64,000 nucleotides of DNA from Clostridium neonatale (GCF_001458595.1 NZ_LN890328.1:2915288-2979287); one strand, 5' to 3'. Positions 28,646-37,650 are shown, counted from the first letter of the stretch. The notes: generated from the letters alone by a model not told the origin. Numbers and translations are program-made.

Positions 28646-29579
28646 GGTCATCCCCCTTTGCTAATCTTATTCTTGGATCTATAATTCCATATAATATATC
28701 TACAACAAGCATTATTCCTATATACATAGCACTATATATAAATGCTATTGCAACAATAACGTTATAATCATTTGACTGAATTGCAGTAACTAACAAACTA
28801 CCTATACCTGGAATTGAGAAAATCTTTTCTATTACAAGGCTTCCTGTCATAAGCCCAACAATTAATGGTGCCAAAACTGTTATTATAGGTATCAAAGCAT
28901 TTCTTAATTGGTGTTTTACTATTAATTGAACACCGCTTATTCCCTTACTTTCTGCAAGAAGTATATAATCAGAACCTAAAACATCAATCATCTCTGTTCG
29001 TGTAAAACGTGCTATTGTTGCAATAGTAAACATACATAATGCTATTGTTGGAAGCACTGATGATTTAAACGGAGTGTCCGCTGAATAAAGAAGTGGAAAT
29101 AATGTTAACTTAAATCCTAATGAATATGATAATGCTAATGCAAATACATATGAAGGCAAGCTTACACCTAAAACTGAAATTATAGTAGTTAATGTATCCC
29201 AAATTGTATTATGTTTTAAAGCTGCAATTATTCCTAAAACCAATCCAACTACTGTTCCAAGAAGTACAGCCTGGCCACCTATTCTTATTGATATTGGCAG
29301 ACGTGTTTGAAGCAAAGTGGAAATTGGTGTATTTTTCGAAATTGTATAAGAAACCCCAAAGTCTCCTGTAAGCATATTTTTCACATAGTTAAAAAATCTT
29401 ATTAAAATAGGTTTATCTAACCCATATTTTGCATTTAATAATGCAATTTGATCCGCCGTTAACTTCTCATCATTAAATGGAGAACCAGGCATAAACTCTA
29501 ACATTAAAAATAATATTAATAAAATTGCTAATAATGTCGCGATAGATATTGCTATTCTTTTAAGTAGATATTTTTTCAT
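28638..29579 (-). CDS. oppB: oligopeptide ABC transporter permease OppB
   Basis: The protein is 313 residues with six predicted spans. It has the OppB-type N-terminal domain (LLKRIAISIATLLAILLILFLM) and the coupling helix HQLRNALIPIITV. AGGAG lies 9 bases before the ATG. It is the first gene of the oppBCDF block and follows oppA1 after a 139-base gap that contains a hairpin repeat. Confidence 0.93.
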   Translation of the reverse strand: MKKYLLKRIAISIATLLAILLILFLMLEFMPGSPFNDEKLTADQIALLNAKYGLDKPILIRFFNYVKNMLTGDFGVSYTISKNTPISTLLQTRLPISIRIGGQAVLLGTVVGLVLGIIAALKHNTIWDTLTTIISVLGVSLPSYVFALALSYSLGFKLTLFPLLYSADTPFKSSVLPTIALCMFTIATIARFTRTEMIDVLGSDYILLAESKGISGVQLIVKHQLRNALIPIITVLAPLIVGLMTGSLVIEKIFSIPGIGSLLVTAIQSNDYNVIVAIAFIYSAMYIGIMLVVDILYGIIDPRIRLAKGDDHE

Positions 29580-29582
29580 TCA

Positions 29583-29712
29583 TAATCGCTCCTTATATAA
29601 TTAACAATTGACAATGAACAATTAACAATTAAGAATTTCTTCCTTCATTGCACTTTGTGTACCCACAATGGGCATCAATTGTTCATCGTCAATTATAATT
29701 TAAAAAATTTAT
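29583..29712. repeat. short inverted-repeat element between oppA1 and oppB
   Basis: AATTGACAATGAACAATT and AATTGTTCATCGTCAATT form a long imperfect palindrome around TTCATTGCACTTTGTG. A related sequence (TCAATGAAGG...TCATTGCACTCTGT) lies at 39.87-40.02 kb. In the mRNA it could lower read-through from oppA1 to oppB, giving more binding protein than permease. Confidence 0.5.
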
Positions 29713-29718
29713 ATTTTC

Positions 29719-31374
29719 CTAGTTTTTAGTTGCATTTTTATAAACTCTGTTAATTGCAACTGAGTGGAATTCAATTCCTGAAACATTCTTCTTAATCATA
29801 ACTGCATTACCCTTTTGATAAACTGGGAATATAACAGCTTCATCCATTACCATTTTTTCTGCTTTCTTTAAAGCATCCCATCTTGCATTTACATCTAACG
29901 CAAGTTCACCCTTTTTAGCTGATTGAATAATTTGATCAAATTCAGCATTTGACCAGAAACCATAGTTGTTAGGACTATCAGTTGTCCACATATCTAAGTA
30001 TGTCATTGGATCTGCATAGTCAGGTCCCCATCTAGTTAATCCAAGTTCAAATGTACCTTCTTGCATTCTTTCAACTCTGTTCTTCTTTGGCATTGTTTCA
30101 ATATTAATTGTTACACCTGGAAGAGTTTTTTGAATTTCTGCTTGAATAAATTGTGCTACATTTTGAGCTGATTCTGTATCTTCAACAATCATTGTGTATG
30201 AGAAAGAATCTTTTCCAAGTTCTTCTTTTGCTTTATCATAATATTCTAAAGCTTTTGCTTTATCTGTTGAAAGATAAGTATCTGTACCGTCTCTAAAGTC
30301 TTTTCCATCTGGTCCTGTTGCAAGTAATGTTGGTACTGCAAAATCAGCTTTAATTGAACCATCTTTTAGGATGTTATTTACAATAGCATCTTTATCATAT
30401 GAAAGTGCTAAAGCCTTACGTAAGTTTTCATTTTCTAAACCTGGTGTTTTTAAGTTTGGTGAAATGTACCATAAGTATCCTGCCATGATGCTTTGGAATT
30501 CAGGATCAGCTTGGAATTGTTCTACTTGTTCTCCTGAAAGTGTAGCTACATCTAAATCACCATTTTGGTATGCAAGCATTGCTTGTTGAGAATCTTTAAT
30601 TACTTGATATTGAATACCTGATAATTGTACTTTATCGGCATCCCAGTAATCTGGATTCTTTTCTAGGTTTATTGTAGTTGCTGCTGGTTCATATGAAGTA
30701 ACTTTAAATGCCCCATTACAAAGAATTGTATCAACAGTTGTTGCAAACTTGTCCCCACATTTATTATAGAACTCTTCATTAACTGGGAAGAATGAAGGGA
30801 ACGCCATTAGTGATTCAAAGAATGGAACTGGAGTATCTAATTCAATTACTAAAGTTTTATCATCTTTAGCTGTAACTCCTAATTGGTCTGGTGATACTTT
30901 ACCTGCTGAAATATCATCGGCATTTTTAAGTCCAGCTATTCCACCCATAAATGCATATTCACTTGCTGTTTTAGGATCAACAAGTCTTCTCCATGCAAAT
31001 ACGAAGTCATTAGCTGTTACTGGTGTACTATTTGACCATTTTGCATCTTTTAAAGTAACAGTATAAGTTAACCCATCTTCGCTTTTCTCAACCTTATCAG
31101 CCATAGCTGGGATTGCAGAACCATCTGCATCTAAAGAGTATAACCCTTCTGTAACTGCTGCTAATACTTCAAAAGAAGTACCATCAACTGCTACTTGTGG
31201 ATCCATTGATGCTACTTCAACATCAATATGAACTTTTAACGAATCCCCAGCTGCTGAAGTGTTTTCTGCAGTAGCTCCCGCATTAGGAGTACTTGTCCCA
31301 CCACCACAGGCAGTAAAACTAAAAGCTAAAGTCGTTATTGATAACATTGCTAGTATTTTTTTTATGCTTTTCAT
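29719..31374 (-). CDS. oppA: oligopeptide-binding lipoprotein OppA (copy 1)
   Basis: The protein is 551 residues. It has a lipoprotein signal peptide with lipobox FTACGGG (Cys23), then the SBP_bac_5 fold (EGLYSLDADGSAIPAMADKVE, WSNSTPVTANDFVFAW, LTRWGPDYADPMTYLDMW). It captures oligopeptides outside the membrane and delivers them to OppBC. It is highly similar over its whole length to the upstream copy at 31830-33494, indicating recent tandem duplication. It has its own promoter and leader hairpin. Confidence 0.94.
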   Translation of the reverse strand: MKSIKKILAMLSITTLAFSFTACGGGTSTPNAGATAENTSAAGDSLKVHIDVEVASMDPQVAVDGTSFEVLAAVTEGLYSLDADGSAIPAMADKVEKSEDGLTYTVTLKDAKWSNSTPVTANDFVFAWRRLVDPKTASEYAFMGGIAGLKNADDISAGKVSPDQLGVTAKDDKTLVIELDTPVPFFESLMAFPSFFPVNEEFYNKCGDKFATTVDTILCNGAFKVTSYEPAATTINLEKNPDYWDADKVQLSGIQYQVIKDSQQAMLAYQNGDLDVATLSGEQVEQFQADPEFQSIMAGYLWYISPNLKTPGLENENLRKALALSYDKDAIVNNILKDGSIKADFAVPTLLATGPDGKDFRDGTDTYLSTDKAKALEYYDKAKEELGKDSFSYTMIVEDTESAQNVAQFIQAEIQKTLPGVTINIETMPKKNRVERMQEGTFELGLTRWGPDYADPMTYLDMWTTDSPNNYGFWSNAEFDQIIQSAKKGELALDVNARWDALKKAEKMVMDEAVIFPVYQKGNAVMIKKNVSGIEFHSVAINRVYKNATKN

Positions 31375-31406
31375 TAATTATGCCCCCTATATTTTTATAA
31401 AAAATG

Positions 31407-31448
31407 ACGAGGCTATAACTTAAGTGATTAATTAAGTTATAACCTCGT
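31407..31448 (-). promoter_or_regulatory. oppA1 leader hairpin with T-run (attenuator or operator)
   Basis: A 17-base inverted repeat (31432-31448 with 31407-31423) starts within about 15 bases of the expected transcription start. On the minus strand it is followed by CATTTTTT, then the ribosome-binding site GGGGG. One pair differs between arms but stays G-U in RNA. The same structure precedes oppA2. Confidence 0.6.
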
Positions 31449-31461
31449 TGTTATATTATAT

Positions 31462-31489
31462 ATTATAAAGAAATAAATAAATTTGTCAA
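31462..31489 (-). promoter_or_regulatory. sigma-A promoter of oppA1
   Basis: On the minus strand: TTGACA (31484-31489), a 16-base spacer and TATAAT (31462-31467), both perfect boxes. Confidence 0.85.
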
Positions 31490-31744
31490 CAAAAGTTATA
31501 TTTTTATTTCATTTTTATAATATTTTTATCAAAATATTATCTTTTTGTTATATTAATTATGATATTTCTGCATCCATATTGTCATTTTACTAATTACAAT
31601 ATTGCGATTAATACAGTGACAGTCACCTACCGTCTTATGTAGAAAATCATTATTGGCTTTCTTCCATATATATCCTTATAATATTGAAAATAATCTATTG
31701 TAGCTCTATAGAAAATCCTATTCATATAGATAGTCATAATGCAG

Positions 31745-31790
31745 CTTAATTTAAACAACCCCATGAATAATTCATCATTATTCATGGGGT
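31745..31790 (-). terminator. probable terminator after oppA2
   Basis: ACCCCATGAATAAT and its complement form a 14-base stem (31758-31790) after the oppA2 stop. The minus-strand tail TTGTTTAAATT is only moderately T-rich, so termination may be partial. Confidence 0.6.
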
Positions 31791-31829
31791 ATAAGTAATT
31801 TTTTTTATTAATTTTTCTAGAAATATTAT

Positions 31830-33494
31830 TTAATTTTTAGTTGTATTTTTATAAACTCTGTTAATCCCAACTGAGTGGAATTCAATTCCCGAAACATTTT
31901 TTTTAATCATTACAGCATTTCCTTGCTGATAAACTGGACAAATAACAGCATCATCCATTACCATTTTTTCTGCTTTCTTTAAAGCTTCCCATCTTTTCTC
32001 TGAATCTAATGCAAGTTCTCCCTTTTTAGCAGATTGAATTAATGAATCATATTCAGTATTTGACCAAGCACCATAGTTATTGGGACTACCTGTGATCCAC
32101 ATATCTAAATAAGTCATTGGATCTGCATAGTCAGGTCCCCATCTAGTTAATCCTAGTTCAAAATCATCTGCCCTTAGTCTTTCTAATCTATTTTTCTTTG
32201 GTAAAGTTTCAATATTAATCTTCATTCCTGGAAGATTAGTTTGAATTTCTGCTTGAATAAATTGTGCTACATTTTGAGCTGATTCTGCATCATCAATTAA
32301 CATAGTGTATTCAAATGAGTCTTTTCCAAGTTCAGTTTTTGCTTTATCATAATATTCTAAAGCTTTAGCTTTATCTGTTGAAAGATACGTATCTGTGCCA
32401 TCTCTAAAATCTTTTCCATCTGGACCTGTCGCAAGTAATGTTGGTACCAAAAAGTCAGCCTTTATAGAACCATCTTTTAATATGTTGTTTACGATAGCTT
32501 CTTTATCATAAGAAAGTGATATAGCCTTACGTAAATTTTCATTATCTAAACCTGCAACTTTTTTATTTGATGCAATATACCATAAATATCCTGACATAAT
32601 ATTTTTGAATTCAGGATCAGATTGGAATTGTTCCACTTGTTCTCCTGAAAGGGTAGCTACATCTAAATCACCATTTTGGTATGAAAGCATAGTTTGCTGA
32701 GAATCTTTAATTACTTGATATTGAATACCTGATAATTGCACTTTATCAGCATCCCAATAGTTCGTATTCTTTTCTAGGTTGATTGTAGTTGCTGCTGGCT
32801 CATATGAAGCAACTTTAAATGCTCCATTACAAAGAATTGTATCAACAGTTGTTGCAAACTTGTCCCCACATTTATTATAAAATTCCTCATTAACTGGGAA
32901 GAATGAAGGGAATGCCATTAATGATTCAAAGAATGGCACTGGAGTATCTAGCTCTATAACTAAAGTTTTATCATCTTTAGCTGTAATCCCTAATTGATCT
33001 GGAGTCATTTCTCCATTTACAATGGCATCTGCATTTTTTATTCCTGCTATTCCTGCAATAAATGAATATTCGCTTGCAGTTGCTGGATCAACAAGCCTTC
33101 TCCACGCAAATACAAAATCTTTCGCTGTTACTGGAGTACCATTCGACCATTTTGTATCTTTTAGTGTTACAGTATAAGTTAAACCATCTTCGCTTTTTTC
33201 AACTTTATCTGCTATAGCTTCAACTGCTGAACCATCATCACTTAAAGAATAGAGTCCTTCTGTAACTGCTGCTAATACTTCAAAAGAAATACCATCTGTT
33301 GCTATTTGTGGATCCATTGATGCAACCTCCGCATCAATTTGAACCTTTAATAGGCTTCCAGATGTGGATGTATCTTCTACTGATTCATTATTTCCCTCTG
33401 CCTTAGAATCTTTTGTTCCTCCACCACAAGCAGTTAAACTAAAAGTTAAAGCTATTATTGATATTATTGCTAATATTTTTCTTGTGATTTTCAT
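31830..33494 (-). CDS. oppA: oligopeptide-binding lipoprotein OppA (copy 2)
   Basis: The protein is 554 residues. The lipobox LTACGGG gives the lipidated Cys23, and the SBP_bac_5 domain follows. It keeps nearly every motif of copy 1 (EGLYSLSDDGSAVEAIADKVE, LTRWGPDYADPMTYLDMW) with scattered substitutions, mostly in surface segments. Two paralogs could widen peptide specificity. The ribosome-binding site is GGAGGGG, 5 bases before ATG. It is the most upstream gene of the opp locus. Confidence 0.94.
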   Translation of the reverse strand: MKITRKILAIISIIALTFSLTACGGGTKDSKAEGNNESVEDTSTSGSLLKVQIDAEVASMDPQIATDGISFEVLAAVTEGLYSLSDDGSAVEAIADKVEKSEDGLTYTVTLKDTKWSNGTPVTAKDFVFAWRRLVDPATASEYSFIAGIAGIKNADAIVNGEMTPDQLGITAKDDKTLVIELDTPVPFFESLMAFPSFFPVNEEFYNKCGDKFATTVDTILCNGAFKVASYEPAATTINLEKNTNYWDADKVQLSGIQYQVIKDSQQTMLSYQNGDLDVATLSGEQVEQFQSDPEFKNIMSGYLWYIASNKKVAGLDNENLRKAISLSYDKEAIVNNILKDGSIKADFLVPTLLATGPDGKDFRDGTDTYLSTDKAKALEYYDKAKTELGKDSFEYTMLIDDAESAQNVAQFIQAEIQTNLPGMKINIETLPKKNRLERLRADDFELGLTRWGPDYADPMTYLDMWITGSPNNYGAWSNTEYDSLIQSAKKGELALDSEKRWEALKKAEKMVMDDAVICPVYQQGNAVMIKKNVSGIEFHSVGINRVYKNTTKN

Positions 33495-33526
33495 TATTTC
33501 CCCTCCTACATTTTTATAAAAAAATA

Positions 33527-33564
33527 ACGAGGTTATAACTTAATCACTTAAGTTATAACCTCGT
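33527..33564 (-). promoter_or_regulatory. oppA2 leader hairpin with T-run (attenuator or operator)
   Basis: A perfect 17-base inverted repeat (33548-33564 with 33527-33543) with a 4-base loop. On the minus strand it is followed by TTATTTTTTT, then GGAGGGG. Its arms are the same sequence as in the oppA1 leader. Confidence 0.65.
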
Positions 33565-33577
33565 CGTTATGTTATCT

Positions 33578-33605
33578 ATTCTATACTAATCAACAAATTT
33601 GTCAA
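33578..33605 (-). promoter_or_regulatory. sigma-A promoter of oppA2
   Basis: On the minus strand: TTGACA (33600-33605), a 16-base spacer and TAGAAT (33578-33583). Confidence 0.8.
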
Positions 33606-33728
33606 TAATATAAATAATAAGTATTTATATTACTTTATTGTATAAAATCTTATTTTTACCATATACTTAGTAAGTTTCTAGGTTACTTGTATAATTTCGC
33701 TAAAGTTTTAAAAGCATTTTCTATTCCC

Positions 33729-34529
33729 TCATTTTAATCTATAATTATTCCTCATATCCTTCTTAATCTCAACAACATAATCCTTACATATTTCATATAT
33801 TCTTGAACCAACACCTTCATCAAAAGTAAGAAGCTTTTCTATGGTAAATTCACTGCTTACTATTATAGGTAGATAATTTAAGTATCTATAATTTATTATT
33901 TCAAAAATTATATTCACATCACTTTCATTTACTCTTCCTTTAAATAGGTCATCAATTAAAAGAACTTCACATGTCTGATACTTTGAAATCATTCTCTGAT
34001 AATATTCTTCATCAATCATGTTTTGTTTAATTTTAGTTACTATATCTCTATATGGCATATAAAGAACCCTTATATTTTTATTTAATAAGTTTAATGCCAG
34101 AGCAATGCTTAAATGACTTTTTCCACTGCCAACTTGTCCACAAAGCAGAATGCTGTTTTTTCTAGTGTTTTTTACTTTCTCAAAATAATTATAATAAGCA
34201 ATAGCTGTACTTTTAGCCATTTTAGATGATTCATTCCATACTAGATAATTAGAAAACTTATAATTCACCATTTCTGAATTTAAGCCACATGATTTCCATT
34301 GCTTCTTTATTCTGCCCATTTTAGTACATTCACAATATAAAGCTAAAGGCTGTGCATTATCTTGTTTTACTAAAATCCATCCTGTATCATGGCATTTTTC
34401 ACATTTATATGAGATTTTTTTCTGCAGACTTTCGTTCTTCTTCAGTAAGCTTTCTTGGTTCCTTTGGTTTGAATCCTTCAAATTTTCCTGTATCCTGGAT
34501 ATTACCTTTTCCATAGCTGTTTGTTCCAT
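33729..34529 (-). CDS. DnaC/DnaI-like helicase-loader ATPase
   Basis: The protein is 266 residues. A coiled N-terminus is followed by a zinc-binding cysteine pair set (CEKC at 43-46, CEC at 66-68) and an AAA+ domain with Walker A GQVGSGKS (131-138) and Walker B LLIDDLF (near 191). This is the phage-type DnaC/IstB fold, which loads the replicative helicase. The ATG with AAGGGGG 9 bases upstream lies inside the preceding gene, so the two overlap by 125 bases in different frames. Together they look like a replication module of a prophage or plasmid, but no integrase or structural phage gene is nearby. Confidence 0.85.
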   Translation of the reverse strand: MEQTAMEKVISRIQENLKDSNQRNQESLLKKNESLQKKISYKCEKCHDTGWILVKQDNAQPLALYCECTKMGRIKKQWKSCGLNSEMVNYKFSNYLVWNESSKMAKSTAIAYYNYFEKVKNTRKNSILLCGQVGSGKSHLSIALALNLLNKNIRVLYMPYRDIVTKIKQNMIDEEYYQRMISKYQTCEVLLIDDLFKGRVNESDVNIIFEIINYRYLNYLPIIVSSEFTIEKLLTFDEGVGSRIYEICKDYVVEIKKDMRNNYRLK

Positions 34530-36072
34530 TTATACTTTCCCCCTTACTATCTTCATTTGGATACCCCTCTCTTTTCCAATTCTTAAGTATGCCATTAATA
34601 TATGCCATATTAAATTTACCTGCTTCCATTGATTTATCTATAGCCATTTTTACATACTTTTCAGTATACGTATTAATAGCATATTTTAATGAATTAAGTG
34701 TAATATTTTCTGGGAAATTCTCTGAAACAGTATTGCAATATTTAAAAAGTAATTTGGCACTTTCTTCACTCTTGTATGCAGAATCAGAAGTCTTAAAACC
34801 ACTTACAGACCCCTCACTGTTATTTACATCATAAAAACCCTCAAATCTATCTACTTCTTGTCCACTATCACTCTTTACATTATAATTATAAAATTCAAGA
34901 CATTTTATTGACTGTTCCTCTTCACTGCAACTAATACCAGTAATTTTAAACGATGTTACAGACTGCTCATTAATTTCATCACTTTCTGAAGTATCAAAAT
35001 CATTTACAACTCGTTCATTATTGTCATAGTTTTCTGAAACATCAAAAAAGATTGTTACATTACTATCTGCATCATCATCATTTTCCATATGACCCTCAAA
35101 ACCTGAGTCTTCACTTATGAAGCTTTCACAAAACAAATCTTCACCATTATCATCACTAATCTCAAAATTATTACTATCACATGAAAATTCTATTAAACTG
35201 CTATTATCTTTTTTCTTACTCTCTCTCTTATCTTTTTTCTTACTTCTTTTCTTTCCTCTTCTCTTATTCTGCTGCGTTACTGTAACGTTACATTTTGAAT
35301 CATTATCATTTGTATTTTCTGCTTTATCTTTACTAAGCATTTGATTATTTGAATCAATATTATCTATTACACTACTTAAATCTCTTATTTCATTTATGTA
35401 ATGTACTTCATTTTCTGAGTTATTATTATTTATTATGTTGTCTTCTATATTATTAAGCTCCTCACCATTACAAGAAGCATTACTTTCAACATTATTATCA
35501 CATCCATAATTAAGTTCATCTATACAATCCAATTGATCATCAAGCGTATCTTTTTCGTCCAAACAGCCTTGGTCTTTTATTAATTTCTGTTTACTTCCTT
35601 CATAATTTCCTTTACTATCTTCTTTAGATCTTTTAGGAAGTTCAGGTTTCTTTTCTTCTTCAACTAGCTTATTATATTCATTAGCTTTCTTTGCAGCCCT
35701 ATGTCTTGCTACTCTTTCACTAGTCTGCTTTCTTATTCTTTCAAGTCCCTCAATATTTTGATCTATTTCCCAATCGCTAATTTTTAATACTCTATCTTCT
35801 GTTATTTCAATAACTTCAAGACTTTTTAATACCTTGACTGCTTCTTTTACCACTTCAAAATCCCTGTTAAATTCTATTGCTAGAGTTTTAATTGTATATG
35901 GCTTTGTTTCTGTCATATATAATTCGCCATTTCTGTTAACCTTTCCAGCAAGTGCATTAAGCCTTCCTCTAATATAATGAATAACATCTCTATCATCACG
36001 TGCATCTATCATCTTACTTGGTGTATCATCATAACTATTTACATATGTTTTTATCCACTTACCTTCTCCCAT
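34405..36072 (-). CDS. phage replisome-organiser protein with DnaD-like C-terminus
   Basis: The protein is 555 residues from the ATG at 36070-36072 (a GTG three codons earlier is possible). The N-terminal 130 residues match the phage replisome-organiser winged-helix domain (WIKTYVNSYDD, RLNALAGKVNRNGELY). A long low-complexity, Asp/Asn/Ser/Glu-rich segment with a Lys-rich block follows (about 140-430). A DnaD-type helical domain ends the protein (NTYTEKYVKMAIDKSMEAGKFNMAYINGILKNW). It would bind origin DNA and recruit the downstream DnaC-like loader, whose start codon it overlaps. The disordered middle is unusually long for this family. Confidence 0.82.
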   Translation of the reverse strand: MGEGKWIKTYVNSYDDTPSKMIDARDDRDVIHYIRGRLNALAGKVNRNGELYMTETKPYTIKTLAIEFNRDFEVVKEAVKVLKSLEVIEITEDRVLKISDWEIDQNIEGLERIRKQTSERVARHRAAKKANEYNKLVEEEKKPELPKRSKEDSKGNYEGSKQKLIKDQGCLDEKDTLDDQLDCIDELNYGCDNNVESNASCNGEELNNIEDNIINNNNSENEVHYINEIRDLSSVIDNIDSNNQMLSKDKAENTNDNDSKCNVTVTQQNKRRGKKRSKKKDKRESKKKDNSSLIEFSCDSNNFEISDDNGEDLFCESFISEDSGFEGHMENDDDADSNVTIFFDVSENYDNNERVVNDFDTSESDEINEQSVTSFKITGISCSEEEQSIKCLEFYNYNVKSDSGQEVDRFEGFYDVNNSEGSVSGFKTSDSAYKSEESAKLLFKYCNTVSENFPENITLNSLKYAINTYTEKYVKMAIDKSMEAGKFNMAYINGILKNWKREGYPNEDSKGESINGTNSYGKGNIQDTGKFEGFKPKEPRKLTEEERKSAEKNLI

Positions 36073-36112
36073 TATTCCCACACTCCCACAAATAGAATTT
36101 TCTGAATTTATC

Positions 36113-36134
36113 TAAGCCTTCAAATGAAGGCTTA
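36113..36134. terminator. hairpin between XRE and replisome-organiser genes
   Basis: AAGCCTTCA and TGAAGGCTT pair with a 2-base loop. No T-run follows, so it may be a weak terminator or an mRNA processing hairpin. Confidence 0.4.
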
Positions 36135-36192
36135 GTGTTTAGTTCAATGCATATAATTTTATAAGCTCTAAAAATCTTAAAATTCATATCCT

Positions 36193-36423
36193 TTAGGCCA
36201 TAATTTGAGATTTATATCCCATTTTAAATACCATATATACTGTACTTTGCAATGCAAAAGCTATTCTTTCCATTACAGAAAAACTAGGATTTTTTCTTTT
36301 GCCTTTAGCTAACTGGCATATATATGCTACAGATACTTTTGCTATCTCTGCTATTTCCCTATACGTCATTTCATTTCTCATTTTTAATTCTTCAATGTTG
36401 TTTTTCACAATAATTTTTTTCAT
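36193..36423 (-). CDS. small XRE-family helix-turn-helix regulator
   Basis: The protein is 76 residues. The helix-turn-helix spans about residues 19-58 (MTYREIAEIAKVSVAYICQLAKGKRKNPSFSVMERIAFAL). GGAGG lies before the ATG. It is the first gene of a leftward trio with the replisome organiser and the DnaC-like loader, so it probably controls them in the manner of a phage repressor or initiator regulator. Confidence 0.82.
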   Translation of the reverse strand: MKKIIVKNNIEELKMRNEMTYREIAEIAKVSVAYICQLAKGKRKNPSFSVMERIAFALQSTVYMVFKMGYKSQIMA

Positions 36424-36905
36424 ATATTATCTTTACCTCCTAAATATTTATGTTATTTAATTTATCTCATATTTGGGAAATATTTTCAATTTGTTTTTCA
36501 GCCATATCTGATTATTTTGTTGTATTTTTTACCTTTTTTTCCTTATTCTCTTCAAATATCATAACTATTTATCGTCATTTTTTTACTGTCAGCAAACAAA
36601 AGTCTTAAAAGCCTTATATATTCTTTGTTTTCAAAAAAAGTTCACTATAAAAAAATCGCCAAGGCGACTATGATATAACCCCATATAAAATATAAATCCA
36701 ATAGAATATGGTAACTTAAATTCAAAAAAATCCTTTAGCCGTCGATTTTTTTCAGCGCATTCTGAATTTTCTGAGCTTGCCGAAGAAAAGGTCAGGCGCA
36801 TATATTTTCTTTTTTATTCTTTAGGTTAAATGATATTAGTTTATTGCAATATTTTTAAAAACAGTTTATACACAGATTGTCCATAAATATAATTTCCTAA
36901 AGAAT
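36424..36905. other. intergenic stretch with a locally GC-richer short segment
   Basis: It contains the small hairpin TCGCC-AA-GGCGA (36655-36667 area) and a GC-richer block at 36738-36801 inside an AT-rich surround. A 56-codon minus-strand frame (36631-36801) crosses it but has no clear ribosome-binding site. It may be a repeat, RNA or promoter/origin area upstream of the XRE operon. Confidence 0.35.
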
Positions 36906-36945
36906 AAAAAATAACCTCTAGTTTAATTCCTAGAGGTTATTTTTT
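36906..36945. terminator. bidirectional intrinsic terminator
   Basis: AAAAAATAACCTCTAG and CTAGAGGTTATTTTTT form a long stem with A/T-runs on both sides. It lies 18 bases after the stop of the Uma2 gene. Confidence 0.8.
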
Positions 36946-36962
36946 ATATCTATAATTATTAC

Positions 36963-37532
36963 TTAATAATTAAATACATCTGATAAATTTATTTCTAAAT
37001 TTTTTAGTACTTGAACCTTAACTTTATCAACTTCACTATATAACTCTGGTCTTCCATACCTATCGTCTTTATTTAATGTAAAAACACTAAGTAATTTTAT
37101 ATCAGGTTCTATTATCCAATATTCTTTTATTCCAAACTTTTCATACATATTAAATTTATAAAATTTATCACTTCTAGCCGTAGACGGTGATACAATTTCA
37201 ATCACTAAATCTGGAATTCCACTATACCCTGTTCCTATCAATTTACTGGAATCACAAACTACTAATAAATCTGGTTGAAATACATTTTTGCCATCCATCT
37301 TGTCTTCCTCATCAGTTAGTATTAAATCAAAAGGTGACGAAAAAACACTACACTTTTTCCCTTTTAAATAATTTCCAAATTGAATTATTAATTCCCTTGA
37401 GATAGCTTGATGTTGCCATGATGGTGCCGCCTGCATATACGGAATTCCTTCTATAAGTTCATATCTTTCATCTTCTGGCCACTGTAAATATTCTCTATAA
37501 GTATATTTTTTTTCTTCACTAGGTAATAGCAT
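36963..37532 (-). CDS. Uma2-family putative restriction-like endonuclease (second copy)
   Basis: The protein is 189 residues. It has YELIEGIPYMQAAPSWQHQ near the start, FQPDLLVVCD, GIPDLVIEIVSPST and FNMYEKFGIKEYWIIEP, the conserved PD-(D/E)XK-like Uma2 blocks. AGAGGTG precedes the ATG. It is clearly related to, but diverged from, the gene at 17317. It is followed by a strong terminator and is probably monocistronic. The role is unknown. Confidence 0.85.
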   Translation of the reverse strand: MLLPSEEKKYTYREYLQWPEDERYELIEGIPYMQAAPSWQHQAISRELIIQFGNYLKGKKCSVFSSPFDLILTDEEDKMDGKNVFQPDLLVVCDSSKLIGTGYSGIPDLVIEIVSPSTARSDKFYKFNMYEKFGIKEYWIIEPDIKLLSVFTLNKDDRYGRPELYSEVDKVKVQVLKNLEINLSDVFNY

Positions 37533-37650
37533 ATATAATCACCTCTCTCATTCTATATAAAATCCTATCTTCATTATATCCCATTTATGTTTATCTTAAA
37601 AGAAATAGTAATTAAATCTCATTACAAATCTTAACTTATTAATCTATTAA

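Noticed and set aside
31407..33564. T-box or amino-acid riboswitch in front of the oppA genes
   Set aside because: No T-box sequence or multi-stem leader is present. The hairpin begins almost at the transcription start, leaving no space for an aptamer.
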